Part shown: piece after piece, positions 43,025-50,785 of the stretch
Position numbering within the stretch: position 1 is the first letter of the stretch
Layout: each line of letters begins with the position of its first letter
Source: an uncultured Collinsella sp.
GTDB taxonomy: Bacteria; Actinomycetota; Coriobacteriia; Coriobacteriales; Coriobacteriaceae
Reading direction: 5' to 3'
Length of the DNA stretch: 64,000 nt
Assembly (NCBI GenBank): GCA_934643145.1
Contig: CAKUBM010000011.1
Span: forward strand, 1 to 64,000
The notes under the pieces: generated by a model
Databases searched by the model: none
What the model was told of the DNA's origin: nothing
The model's input: only the letters and a program-made list of their open reading frames with translations
Translations under genes and position numbers: made by a program

Positions 43025-43753
43025 CTACTCGCAGAGCGAAAGGGCGGCCTCGTCGGCAACGACAACGCAGTTGGTGTGCAGCTGCAGGATCGAAGCCGGG
43101 CACGCGGGCGTAACCGGACCATAGCACATGTCATGCACGGCCTGAGCCTTGGCCTCGCCGTTGGCGACGACCAGGATCATGCGGGCATACATGATGGTCT
43201 GGGTGCCCATGGTGTAGGCCTGACGGGGAACGTCGTCGATGCTGTCGAACAGGCGGCTGTTGGCCTGAATGGTGCTCTCGGTGAGGTCGACGCAGTGCGT
43301 GCCCTTGGAGAAGTGGTCATCGGGCTCATTGAAGCCGATGTGGCCGTTGTTGCCAATGCCGAGCAGCTGCAGATCCGGGTAACCGGCGGCGGCGACGATC
43401 TTGTCGTACTCAGAGCAGGCAGCGGCGGCGTCGGGGTTGGAACCGTCGGGCACATGTGTGTTGTTCAGGTCAATGTTGATGTGATCGAAGAAGTTCTCAC
43501 GCATGAAGTAGTGATAGCTCTGGGGATCGTCGTGCGAAAGGCCGCGATACTCGTCCAGGTTGTAGGTGCTGACCTCGGCAAAGTCGACGTCGCCCTTCTC
43601 GTACCAAGCAGCGAGCTGCTTGTAGGCACCGATCGGGGTGGAGCCGGTGGCAAGACCCAACACGCAGTCGGGCTTGAGGATAACCTGCGCCGAGATAATA
43701 TTGGCGGCCTTGCGGCTCATATCTTCGTAGTCTTTAGCTTTAATGATCTTCAT
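43025..43753 (-). CDS. nagB: Glucosamine-6-phosphate deaminase
   Basis: Converts glucosamine-6-phosphate to fructose-6-phosphate and ammonia. The 242-aa product has LGLATGSTPIGAYK near residues 32-45, the catalytic Asp in NLDEYRGL, and GIGNNGHIGFNEP with the catalytic His. The start at 43753 follows gaaagga; a longer open frame upstream has no family sequence. No nagA is in the window. The glucose-type EIIA gene 271 bp upstream and glmM beyond it both touch sugar-phosphate flux, so uptake, breakdown and cell-wall use of amino sugars may be coordinated here. Confidence 0.95.
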   Translation of the reverse strand: MKIIKAKDYEDMSRKAANIISAQVILKPDCVLGLATGSTPIGAYKQLAAWYEKGDVDFAEVSTYNLDEYRGLSHDDPQSYHYFMRENFFDHINIDLNNTHVPDGSNPDAAAACSEYDKIVAAAGYPDLQLLGIGNNGHIGFNEPDDHFSKGTHCVDLTESTIQANSRLFDSIDDVPRQAYTMGTQTIMYARMILVVANGEAKAQAVHDMCYGPVTPACPASILQLHTNCVVVADEAALSLCE

Positions 43754-43950
43754 TACGCGTCCTTTCTCGTACAAGAGAGGCAAGGCTCCCTTACAAGCAC
43801 TTGCCCGCGGCCCGCGTCGGCCGCAACCAACGTGTGCGGCCACCAGGGCGAGGTCGCGTAATGTATGTGTCTCGTGTCTAACCGCGTCGAGGCCCCTGCC
43901 CGTCCACGGTGACCCAAAGCCTTTTTGCTTCGGACAAATCCCATCTTGCC

Positions 43951-43984
43951 ACGGAGGGCGTCCTCTTTCAAGGGCGCCCTCCGT
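43951..43984. terminator. Hairpin between EIIA and nagB genes
   Basis: acggagggcg and cgccctccgt form a perfect 10-bp stem. The minus-strand tail is not T-rich, so terminator activity for the EIIA gene is uncertain. Confidence 0.5.
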
Positions 43985-44024
43985 AAACGTGTTTGAATTG
44001 TAGGCTAATGGCCACGTGCACTTG

Positions 44025-44522
44025 CTAGCGCTCGCGAGCAACGATGAGCTGGTCCATCTCTTCGACATGCACGCCAACGGAGCCCTTAATGCTCGAGAAC
44101 TCAACGGAGTTGCATACCAAGATGGGAACCGTCACATCGTAGCCCTCGGCAGCAATTGCCTCGCGATCGAACTCAATGAGTACATCGCCCTTATGGACGA
44201 TGTCACCCACTTGCGCATGTACGGTAAAGTGCTTGCCCTCGAGCTGAACAGTGTCCAAACCAACGTGGATAAGCACGTCCAAGCCATCGACCGTGTTAAG
44301 CGCAACGGCGTGTCCCGTGGGAAAAATAGCCTCGACCTTGGCATCAGCCGGCGCGATCACGCGCGTTCCGGTGGGCTGAATCGCCACGCCCTGGCCCAAA
44401 AGGCCGGTAGCAAACGTCTGATCGTTTACCTCGGAGAGCGGAATGACGTCACCCGAGATGGGAGCATCCAACGTAAGGACTCGACCACGCATACCAAAAG
44501 ACCTTAGGACTTTAGTGAACAT
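44025..44522 (-). CDS. crr: PTS glucose-type EIIA component
   Basis: A 165-aa stand-alone EIIA of the glucose/GlcNAc class, which relays phosphate from HPr to a membrane EIICB. The phosphorylated His is His86 in LIHVGLDT, supported by His71 in TGHAVAL, the pair corresponding to His90 and His75 of E. coli EIIA-Glc. The N-terminus is PISGDVIPLSEV as in the family. gaggggga lies close to the ATG at 44522; the ATG ten codons later is an alternative start. No EIIBC is seen in the window, so its partner is elsewhere. Confidence 0.92.
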   Translation of the reverse strand: MFTKVLRSFGMRGRVLTLDAPISGDVIPLSEVNDQTFATGLLGQGVAIQPTGTRVIAPADAKVEAIFPTGHAVALNTVDGLDVLIHVGLDTVQLEGKHFTVHAQVGDIVHKGDVLIEFDREAIAAEGYDVTVPILVCNSVEFSSIKGSVGVHVEEMDQLIVARER

Positions 44523-44593
44523 GCTCCCCCTCGGACATACCGATCAACCAAAATAACCTTAATAGTTTACCACTTGGCACCCGTTTTTGACCA

Positions 44594-45931
44594 TTAGGGA
44601 AGTTCGCGCTTGACAACCTCGACGATGTCGTCGACAACGCGCTGGGTCAGCTCGTGCGTTTCGGCCTCAGCCATCACGCGGACCAGCGGCTCGGTACCGC
44701 TCGGGCGCACCAGAATGCGGCCGCGGCCGTCAAGCTCCTTCTCGGCAGCAGCGACGGCATCCCAGATGGGCTGGCAATCGTCCAGACCAGCCTTGTTGTC
44801 GGAATGCACGTTGACGAGTACCTGCGGGTACTTCTTCATGATGCCGGCAAGATCGGTAAGCGTGCGGCCGGTGCGCTTGAGCACGGCTAGCAGCTGCAGA
44901 GCCGTCACCAAGCCGTCACCGGTGGTGTTGTGCTCCAGGAAGATGATGTGGCCGGACTGTTCGCCGCCGATGACGGCGCCGTCCGCGAGCATGCGCTCAA
45001 GAACATAGCGGTCGCCCACGGCGGTCTGAACCATCTCGAAGCCCTGCTCCTTCATAGCGATGGAGAAGCCCAGGTTGCACATAACGGTCGAAACGATCTC
45101 GGAGTTGGCGAGCTTGCCGCGAGCGGCCAGGTCGGAGCCGCAGATGGCCAGGATGTAGTCGCCATCGATCTCGTTGCCCTCGCTGTCCACGAACAGCACG
45201 CGATCGGCGTCGCCATCGTGGGCCAGGCCGATATCGGCGTGGGTGCGCAGCACGAGCTCGCGCAGGGGCTCAAGGTGAGTGGAGCCGCACTCAACGTTAA
45301 TGTCAGTGCCGCAGTAATCGGTGTTGATGGCATGGACCGTGGCACCCAGGCGCTGCAGTGCGGCGGGCGTAGTCTGGCAAGAAGCACCATGGCCGCAGTC
45401 GACGGCAACGACCAGGCCGTCGAGCCTCAGGCCATCAAGCGTATCGATGGCGTGGTCGACGTACGCCTTGCGAGCGTCCTTCATCTTGATGATGTGGCCC
45501 ACGCCGGCACCGGTCGGCAGCGTGTCGGCAGCCATAGCTTCCTCGGACATGACCCAGGCGCTGATCTCTTCCTCGACCGCATCGGGAAGCTTCATACCCT
45601 TGCGGCTAAAGAACTTGATGCCGTTGAACTCCGGAGGATTGTGCGAAGCAGAGATGACGATGCCGCCGTCGAGCTCATTTTGGACAGTGAGCAGCGCCAC
45701 GGCCGGCGTAGGGATAACGCCGCAGCAATGCGGGCGGCCGCCCTCGGCCATAATGCCGGCGGTCAGAGCACTCTCGAGCATAGTGCCCGAAAGACGCGTG
45801 TCGCGACCGATGCAAATGTCCGGACCAAGGAACTTGGTCGCCGCGCGACCCAGGCGAAACGCGAGGTCACACGAGAGGTCGGCGTTGGCGACGCCACGGA
45901 CGCCGTCGGTACCGAAGATGTTCTGGGGCAT
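44594..45931 (-). CDS. glmM: Phosphoglucosamine mutase
   Basis: Interconverts glucosamine-6-phosphate and glucosamine-1-phosphate on the way to UDP-GlcNAc. The 445-aa product shows FGTDGVRG at its start, the phosphoserine loop SASHNPPEFNG with active Ser96, the metal loop HDGDADRVLFVD, GGEQSGH and the C-terminal phosphate-binding RPSGTEPLVRVMAE. Start at 45931 with aaggag. It lies upstream of crr in the same direction (71-bp gap) and downstream of the rpsI terminator. Confidence 0.96.
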   Translation of the reverse strand: MPQNIFGTDGVRGVANADLSCDLAFRLGRAATKFLGPDICIGRDTRLSGTMLESALTAGIMAEGGRPHCCGVIPTPAVALLTVQNELDGGIVISASHNPPEFNGIKFFSRKGMKLPDAVEEEISAWVMSEEAMAADTLPTGAGVGHIIKMKDARKAYVDHAIDTLDGLRLDGLVVAVDCGHGASCQTTPAALQRLGATVHAINTDYCGTDINVECGSTHLEPLRELVLRTHADIGLAHDGDADRVLFVDSEGNEIDGDYILAICGSDLAARGKLANSEIVSTVMCNLGFSIAMKEQGFEMVQTAVGDRYVLERMLADGAVIGGEQSGHIIFLEHNTTGDGLVTALQLLAVLKRTGRTLTDLAGIMKKYPQVLVNVHSDNKAGLDDCQPIWDAVAAAEKELDGRGRILVRPSGTEPLVRVMAEAETHELTQRVVDDIVEVVKRELP

Positions 45932-45981
45932 AGGATCGCTCCTTCCCAAGTAGGCAAAACACAGTCGCCCACTCTAGTCGA

Positions 45982-46024
45982 AAATGAAAAGCGGGACCCG
46001 CCGAGCAATCGGCAGGCCCCGCTT
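45982..46024 (-). terminator. Terminator of rplM-rpsI
   Basis: Minus strand: agcggggcctgccgat and atcggcgggtcccgct-like arms (two mismatches) are followed by TTTTCATTTT, 30 nt after rpsI. Confidence 0.85.
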
Positions 46025-46054
46025 GTACATTGTATCTCGTAAGGAGATGAAACC

Positions 46055-46450
<396 letters not shown>

Positions 46451-46452
46451 CT

Positions 46453-46896
46453 TTAAGCCTCCAGCTCAATCTTCGTGGGGTTCTGGGCAGCGTGCGGATG
46501 CTCGGCACCAGCGTAGACCTTAAGCTTGGTCATCTGGGCACGGCCGAGGGTGGTCTTGGGCAGCATACCGCGAACGGCGCGCTCGATGACCTTCTCCGGG
46601 TGCTTCTCCATAGCCTGGCGGAAGCTCTCAGCCTTGAGGCCGCCGTTGTAGCCGCTGTGGCGATAGTAGGTCTTCGTGTCGGCCTTGTTACCGGTAAGCT
46701 GGACCTTATCGGCGTTGATGACGACAACGAAGTCGCCGCAGTCGCTGTTGGGCGTGAACTGGGGCTTGTTCTTACCGCGCAGGATCATTGCGATCTGGGT
46801 GGCAAGACGGCCCAGGACAGCACCATCGGCGTCGACGAGAACCCAGTTGCGCTGGACCTCGCCCTGCTTGGCGTAGTGAGTCGATTTCGAAATCAC
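46453..46896 (-). CDS. rplM: 50S ribosomal protein L13
   Basis: A 147-aa ribosomal protein: [17 protein letters not shown], the [22 protein letters not shown] strand pair, and [10 protein letters not shown]. It starts with GTG at 46896, with ggagg 9 nt upstream. First gene of the L13-S9 operon; 157 bp upstream separate it from the patatin gene and must hold its promoter. In many bacteria L13 also represses its own operon; no site was identified here. Confidence 0.97.
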   Translation of the reverse strand: MISKSTHYAKQGEVQRNWVLVDADGAVLGRLATQIAMILRGKNKPQFTPNSDCGDFVVVINADKVQLTGNKADTKTYYRHSGYNGGLKAESFRQAMEKHPEKVIERAVRGMLPKTTLGRAQMTKLKVYAGAEHPHAAQNPTKIELEA

Positions 46897-47053
46897 TTAG
46901 ACTCCTCCATGTACAGTACGTGTTGTTACAGAGATTCACGGGGCTCTGCAAGTAACCCGTCCATATTACCCCGCTCGCCGCCCGAGTCAACAGGTATTTT
47001 GGCTCCGACCAGAGTTTCTGCACATGTCGTCCATGGGCCGTAGTGTTGTGGCG

Positions 47054-47932
47054 CTAGCGCTCGACGAATGCCTCGATGTCGGCCAGCAAGCGCTTTGCCT
47101 CCTGGCGGCCCTGAATATACAGGTCGAGCAGCTTTGCCGGGTCATGCTCAACATGACCGACCTCGACCGGCTTTTGCGGAGCAACGACCAACGCGCGACC
47201 CTCGCGCTCATACTTCCACAGGTGCATACGCTGGATGTTGTAGCGGTCGTGGCGCGTCTCAATGGCCTCGAGCAGGTAGGGGTAGTCAGCATAACGCGCA
47301 CGCGCGGCCGGCATAAACTCGTAGGGCTTCTTTTCATACGAACGGTCTTGGGTGACAATGACGACCGCGCGGTCGAAGCCAGCCTCCTCGAGCACATGCT
47401 CGATAGGAACCGAATCGGCCACGCCGCCGTCGACGTACTTGTGGCCGTCAATCTCGACCGGCGGGGTCACCAGCGGTAACGAAGTCGAAGCGCGCACGGC
47501 GTCGAGATCGAGCACGGCGCTTTTGACCGGCAGGTAGGCAGCGGTTCCAAAGAGCATGTCCGTCGCAACGGCATACATCTCGATGGGGCTGGCGTCGAAC
47601 GTCTCGTTGTCAAAGGGATCCAGGCGATCCTGGACGTCGTTGAAGATAAAGTCGTAGCCCACGATGGAGCCCGTGGACGCAAACGACGCGGCGCCCATGT
47701 AGCGATTGTCGTTGCAAAAGGCCAAATTGACTCGGTTGGTGCGTCCGATCTGGTGCGACTTGTAGTTGACGCCGTTGAGGGCGCCGGCCGATACGCCGTA
47801 CACCGCCGGGATCTCGATGCCGGCCTCCATGAGGACGTCGAGCACGCCCGCGGTAAACTGCCCGCGAAAGCTGCCGCCCTCCAAGACGAGCGCGACCTTA
47901 CCGGCGTTCTTTGCCTTATCTTCTGCAGTCAT
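47054..47932 (-). CDS. Patatin-like phospholipase
   Basis: A 292-aa acyl hydrolase with the Ser-Asp dyad of patatins. The glycine-rich oxyanion loop LEGGSFRGQFTAGVL lies near residues 17-31, nucleophile Ser48 is in GVSAG, and Asp168 is in VDGG. There is no signal peptide, so it should act on membrane lipids from the cytosolic side; YjjU/RssA-like relatives have unknown substrates. ATG at 47932 with aggagg. It stands alone. The region upstream is the repeat-rich stretch. Confidence 0.92.
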   Translation of the reverse strand: MTAEDKAKNAGKVALVLEGGSFRGQFTAGVLDVLMEAGIEIPAVYGVSAGALNGVNYKSHQIGRTNRVNLAFCNDNRYMGAASFASTGSIVGYDFIFNDVQDRLDPFDNETFDASPIEMYAVATDMLFGTAAYLPVKSAVLDLDAVRASTSLPLVTPPVEIDGHKYVDGGVADSVPIEHVLEEAGFDRAVVIVTQDRSYEKKPYEFMPAARARYADYPYLLEAIETRHDRYNIQRMHLWKYEREGRALVVAPQKPVEVGHVEHDPAKLLDLYIQGRQEAKRLLADIEAFVER

Positions 47933-48026
47933 ATTGACCTCCTGCGATTGCGTTTTGGCTTTCTTCTACCCAGTTTTGGAATGGAGGGCGCGCAGGTTTT
48001 GGAGTTGAGGGGGCGGGGCGGATAGC
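47933..48026. other. Gap between patatin gene and tandem repeat
   Basis: Contains the patatin ribosome site (47933-47943) and probably its promoter; nothing else seen. Confidence 0.4.
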
Positions 48027-48360
48027 GGAAAGCGTGTCCCAGTTTGAGCATGGATTCCGGGTCGCAGCTTCCGCCTGGGACGCCTTTGGGAAAGCTCGTC
48101 CCGGTCTCAGGGCAAATTCTGGGTCGCAGTTTCCGCTTGAGCAGCCGTTAGGAAAGCATGTCCCGTTCTGAGCGTGGATTCTGGGATGAACTTTCCGCCA
48201 GCCACTCATCCGGAAAATGAATCCCAGTCTGGGCGTCGATTTCGGGTCGCAGTTTCCGCTTGAAGCATCATCCGGAAACTACGTCCCAGTCTGAGCCGAG
48301 ATTCCGGGATGGATTTTCCGCTTGGGCAGCCGTTGGGAAAGCGCGTCCCACTCTGCATTG
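48027..48360. repeat. Degenerate 62-bp tandem repeat, five full copies and part of a sixth
   Basis: Units begin ggaaa-n5-tccc at 48027, 48089, 48151, 48212, 48273 and 48336, giving periods of 62, 62, 61, 61 and 63 bp. Each has a block tc(tg/gg)ag, then ggattc(c/t)ggg, then tttccgc. The tttccgc block and the following ggaaa can form a hairpin in every unit. There are no conserved exact repeats separated by unique spacers, so it is not a CRISPR. No open frame runs through it. Confidence 0.85.
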
Positions 48361-48369
48361 CCACAGCGG

Positions 48370-48625
48370 TTGCTTAACGCCCGCGCCCTGCGCGGAGTTC
48401 GATTCTCCGCGGTATCAGGAGCACCTTTGATGCGCGGGATTGGAAGTAGACGGCGGATTAACATTGCATTTATTTTGGGCTGAGGCATTGCGCGGAGAAT
48501 CCGCGTATTTGCTTCGCAAATCCGCACCGGCTTCGGCCGCCTGCCGGCGTCCTCGCCCGCGGGCTAAAAACGCTTACGCGTTTGCTTAACGCTCGCGCCC
48601 CGCACAGAGTTCGATTCTCCGCGGT
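48370..48625. repeat. Pair of 44-bp direct repeats with inverted ssrA T-arm sequence
   Basis: The copies at 48370-48413 and 48582-48625 differ at about five positions. Each carries gagttcgattctccgcg, the 3' T-arm region of the tmRNA, but in opposite orientation to the ssrA gene that starts at 48681. The DNA between them is GC-rich with small palindromes (cgcggagaatccgcg, aaacgcttacgcgttt) and no gene. It may be a footprint of integration at ssrA. Confidence 0.6.
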
Positions 48626-48635
48626 GCGGACTAGA

Positions 48636-48672
48636 AATAAAAAGGCAGGTAGATACGAATATCTACCTGCCT
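48636..48672 (-). terminator. Terminator of ssrA
   Basis: Perfect 12-bp stem (aggcaggtagat / atctacctgcct) with a 6-nt loop and a T run on the minus strand, 9 nt past the tmRNA 3' end. Confidence 0.95.
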
Positions 48673-48680
48673 GTTACTTA

Positions 48681-49044
48681 TGGTGGAGGCGCGGAGAATC
48701 GAACTCCGGTCCACGAAAGCCCCCTGATTGGCATCTCCAAGCTCAGTCGCTGGTTTAGTCTCGGACGCTTTGCGCGCAGCGACACGCTCGCGGCATCCCA
48801 ACCGGTTCGGTCTTAGCCCGCGCCATACCGATTACGTGCGCGGGAGCATTCCCCTAACATGACGTCGCGCCGGTGTCGGGGAAATCACCGGGTTGACGCG
48901 CCGCTATAAACTAAGCAGCGAGAGCCATAGGCTCAAAAGAAGAGTTGTTGTCAATTCAATTTGACGGTACCCCTGTTTAACGAGGCGAGGAGACCTCGGC
49001 TTGCTTCCTCTCTCAGAGCTATCGTGTCGAAACCAGTCGCCCCC
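48681..49044 (-). ncRNA. ssrA: Transfer-messenger RNA (tmRNA)
   Basis: Rescues stalled ribosomes and tags the unfinished protein. The 5' end GGGGGCGACTGGTTTCGAC is the family start, and its first seven bases pair with CGCCUCC at the 3' end, which closes with an encoded CCA. The T arm is GGAG-UUCGAUU-CUCC. The tag frame (48914-48952) reads DNNSSFEPMALAA followed by TAG; ALAA is the standard protease signal. The first tag codon is inferred as GAC. One piece, not permuted; length 364 nt is usual. Confidence 0.97.
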
Positions 49045-49283
49045 GGATGTTGGGAAAGTCTGGATGGTATCGGGCCTGCAAACACCCGATAACCGTCGAC
49101 TTTTCAAGGAACACGCGGGGTGAGCCCCGCTCGTGGATAGCTATCTTACCACGTTCTAAAGGCAGACAGCTGCTCTATGCACGAGCTGTGAAGACCCTAA
49201 TGTGCACCATACTTCGCACTTTTGCTACCGATCGCGTCACGTATATTTTCGCCAAGCAAAATTGACCCGTCGAAAGGACCGTT
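49045..49283. promoter_or_regulatory. Divergent region between ssrA and the gene at 49284
   Basis: Holds the tmRNA promoter and 5' leader on the minus strand and the promoter of the next gene on the plus strand. A taagat -10 candidate (minus, near 49145) and a tatatt -10 candidate (plus, near 49241) are seen without good -35 boxes. A small hairpin gcgggg/ccccgc lies near 49114-49129. Confidence 0.4.
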
Positions 49284-49718
49284 ATGGATACCAAGCAGCA
49301 ACTCGTCAATGCCCTCGCCGGCCTGGGCTCAACCATTACCGAAGCCATGGATGTCATCGAAGGCTTTGTACCGTGCGGACATCCCGCCCTCACGGTATCG
49401 AACGCACTCGTCGCGCTGGACGCTGACGATGACGCAGCTCTCGCCCAGCAGCTTGAGACCGTCGAGGGCTTTATCGACCACGTGAGTGAGAACCGCGGCG
49501 TGACCGCCTACCACGGCATCGAGGTCGAGCTCGCGGGCCCCAAGGCCGATCTGCTCGCAGCAATCCGCGAGATAGGCGCCCTTATGCAGACCGCAGGCGT
49601 CAAGAACACCCAGGTCAACGAGTGGGTCTACCGCAGTCTGGCAGCACTCGACAGCTCCGACGAAAAGGCAGCCGAGCAGCTCGCAGAAAGTCCCGCCATC
49701 AAGGCCGAGCTTTTGTAA
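49284..49718 (+). CDS. Small acidic protein of unknown function
   Basis: A 144-aa soluble, strongly acidic protein (many Asp and Glu, few basic residues), with predicted helices throughout. No motif recognised. The coding signal is good: gaaagga 6 nt before the ATG and codon use like the neighbours. It appears monocistronic and converges on the toxin-antitoxin pair. A conserved Coriobacteriia hypothetical is the safest label. Confidence 0.7.
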   Translation: MDTKQQLVNALAGLGSTITEAMDVIEGFVPCGHPALTVSNALVALDADDDAALAQQLETVEGFIDHVSENRGVTAYHGIEVELAGPKADLLAAIREIGALMQTAGVKNTQVNEWVYRSLAALDSSDEKAAEQLAESPAIKAELL

Positions 49719-49727
49719 ATAGCAGAC

Positions 49728-49765
49728 GCGGGCCCCTTGGCGCATCGTCGTCCAAGAGGCCCGCA
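49728..49765. terminator. Hairpin between convergent genes
   Basis: gcgggccccttgg and ccaagaggcccgc pair with one mismatch. It is placed between the ends of the acidic-protein gene and the PIN gene, without a strong T run on either side. Confidence 0.5.
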
Positions 49766-49776
49766 AACAGTTCGCG

Positions 49777-50292
49777 TCAACCGATAGCCGCGCCGCCGCG
49801 TTCGGCCAAAGCAAGAATCGGCATCATTTGACGAGGTGTCTTTGCTGCAAGATCGGCATGTTCGAGCAGTTTGCGATCGTTGGTCACCAAGTAATCAACC
49901 TGGGCGCGTTTGCATGCGGCGAGTACCAAATTGTCCTCGTAATCGCGATGGAGCGCTAAGTATTTGTCGGCCAACCAAAGGTCCGACGCATCTGCACCCA
50001 CAGCCGTGGCGTTTTCGGTCATGTTCCGAACAAACGCCAGCGCCGCATCGCCAATCGCGCTGGCAGAAGCCTCGTCGAGCGCTCCCCCGCTGGCAAGAAC
50101 GCTACGCTTCAGCTCGTGTTGGACAACGTACAGCACGTCCTTGGCGATATGCACCGGAAAGAACAGCAATGCCCCCGTCTCCGTCGCCTGTCCAATAAAC
50201 GCACGCGCGGCAAGCGACTCGGCATGGTCGACGCAAAATGAATCAACCCATACGCTGGCGTCCACCATTATTTTGAGGGGAGCCCCGCTCAC
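49777..50292 (-). CDS. PIN-domain toxin (VapC-like RNase)
   Basis: A 171-aa PIN-fold nuclease, predicted to cut RNA. Acidic metal-binding residues are visible: Asp in MVDASVWVD near residues 10-16, Asp/Glu in the HRDYEDNLVLAACK segment, and Asp in VTNDRKLL. The start is GTG at 50292 in a gtga overlap with the upstream gene's stop, so translation is coupled. Although the nuclease is PIN-type, its upstream partner is RelB/DinJ-like, a mixed pairing. Confidence 0.85.
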   Translation of the reverse strand: MSGAPLKIMVDASVWVDSFCVDHAESLAARAFIGQATETGALLFFPVHIAKDVLYVVQHELKRSVLASGGALDEASASAIGDAALAFVRNMTENATAVGADASDLWLADKYLALHRDYEDNLVLAACKRAQVDYLVTNDRKLLEHADLAAKTPRQMMPILALAERGGAAIG

Positions 50293-50624
50293 TGGATCAT
50301 CCCCTTTTGGCGATAATGCTCATCCATGGCGTCGGAATAGATTGCGTCCCAATCGCGATCGTCTGATACGGGCGACGCAGCGATGCCCAAATCTGCATAA
50401 AGCCGGTCGGCCGCTGCCCATGATACGGCGAACGGTGCATCGGGCGCGACGGTCTGCTGCCGGTCGTCGACGGCCGCAAGCACTTCCTCGCACTGCCCGC
50501 CACCCTGCGCGACCTTGGCCACCACCTTTTTGATGAGTTCGGGCAGTGACCCGCCCGAAAGCCGCAGCGCCTCCTCGGCACGGTTCTTGACCTGGCGATC
50601 CACGCGAACGTTCACCTGCGCCAT
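50289..50624 (-). CDS. RelB/DinJ-type antitoxin
   Basis: A 111-aa protein with an N-terminal ribbon-helix-helix DNA-binding motif (VNVRVDRQVKNRAEEALRLSG, residues 4-24, of the RelB/DinJ pattern) and a C-terminal arm that should bind the toxin. First gene of the pair; four-base overlap with the PIN gene. The ATG at 50624 gives the canonical N-terminus but has no Shine-Dalgarno; an in-frame GTG at 50639 with aaggga upstream could instead be used. A palindrome in its promoter is the likely autoregulatory site. Confidence 0.82.
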   Translation of the reverse strand: MAQVNVRVDRQVKNRAEEALRLSGGSLPELIKKVVAKVAQGGGQCEEVLAAVDDRQQTVAPDAPFAVSWAAADRLYADLGIAASPVSDDRDWDAIYSDAMDEHYRQKGMIQ

Positions 50625-50662
50625 GCCGCTAACAGTACCCACGTCGATCCCGCTCCCTTCAA

Positions 50663-50711
50663 TTGCTAGCGTCGCTAGCAACACTATATAGAGAGGCTAG
50701 CACATGGTCAA
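50663..50711 (-). promoter_or_regulatory. Promoter and palindromic operator of the toxin-antitoxin pair
   Basis: Minus strand: TTGACC (50706-50711), 17-bp spacer, TATAGT (50683-50688). Just downstream is the perfect 19-bp palindrome ttgctagcg-t-cgctagcaa (50663-50681), over the expected start point. A further gctagc half-site lies in the promoter spacer (50694-50699). Typical layout for antitoxin autorepression. Confidence 0.85.
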
Positions 50712-50714
50712 ATG

Positions 50715-50761
50715 CAAAAGGCCTGCGCCTGGACGACACCGATGCCGTCTGGGCGCAGGCC
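50715..50761 (-). terminator. Terminator of the P-type ATPase operon
   Basis: Minus strand: ggcctgcgccc pairs with (g)gcgcaggcc around a 21-nt loop that also folds (gacggc/gtcgtc-like), then TTTT. It directly abuts the -35 of the toxin-antitoxin promoter. Confidence 0.88.
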
Positions 50762-50785
50762 AGATAACGTGGGCGAACACGTCTG

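Noticed and set aside
42765..43124. 119-codon plus-strand frame overlapping the nagB terminator
   Set aside because: It crosses a clear terminator and the 3' end of nagB, and has no family features.
48027..48360. Possible CRISPR array
   Set aside because: The repeat units are contiguous and degenerate; there are no identical repeats separated by unique spacers and no cas genes.
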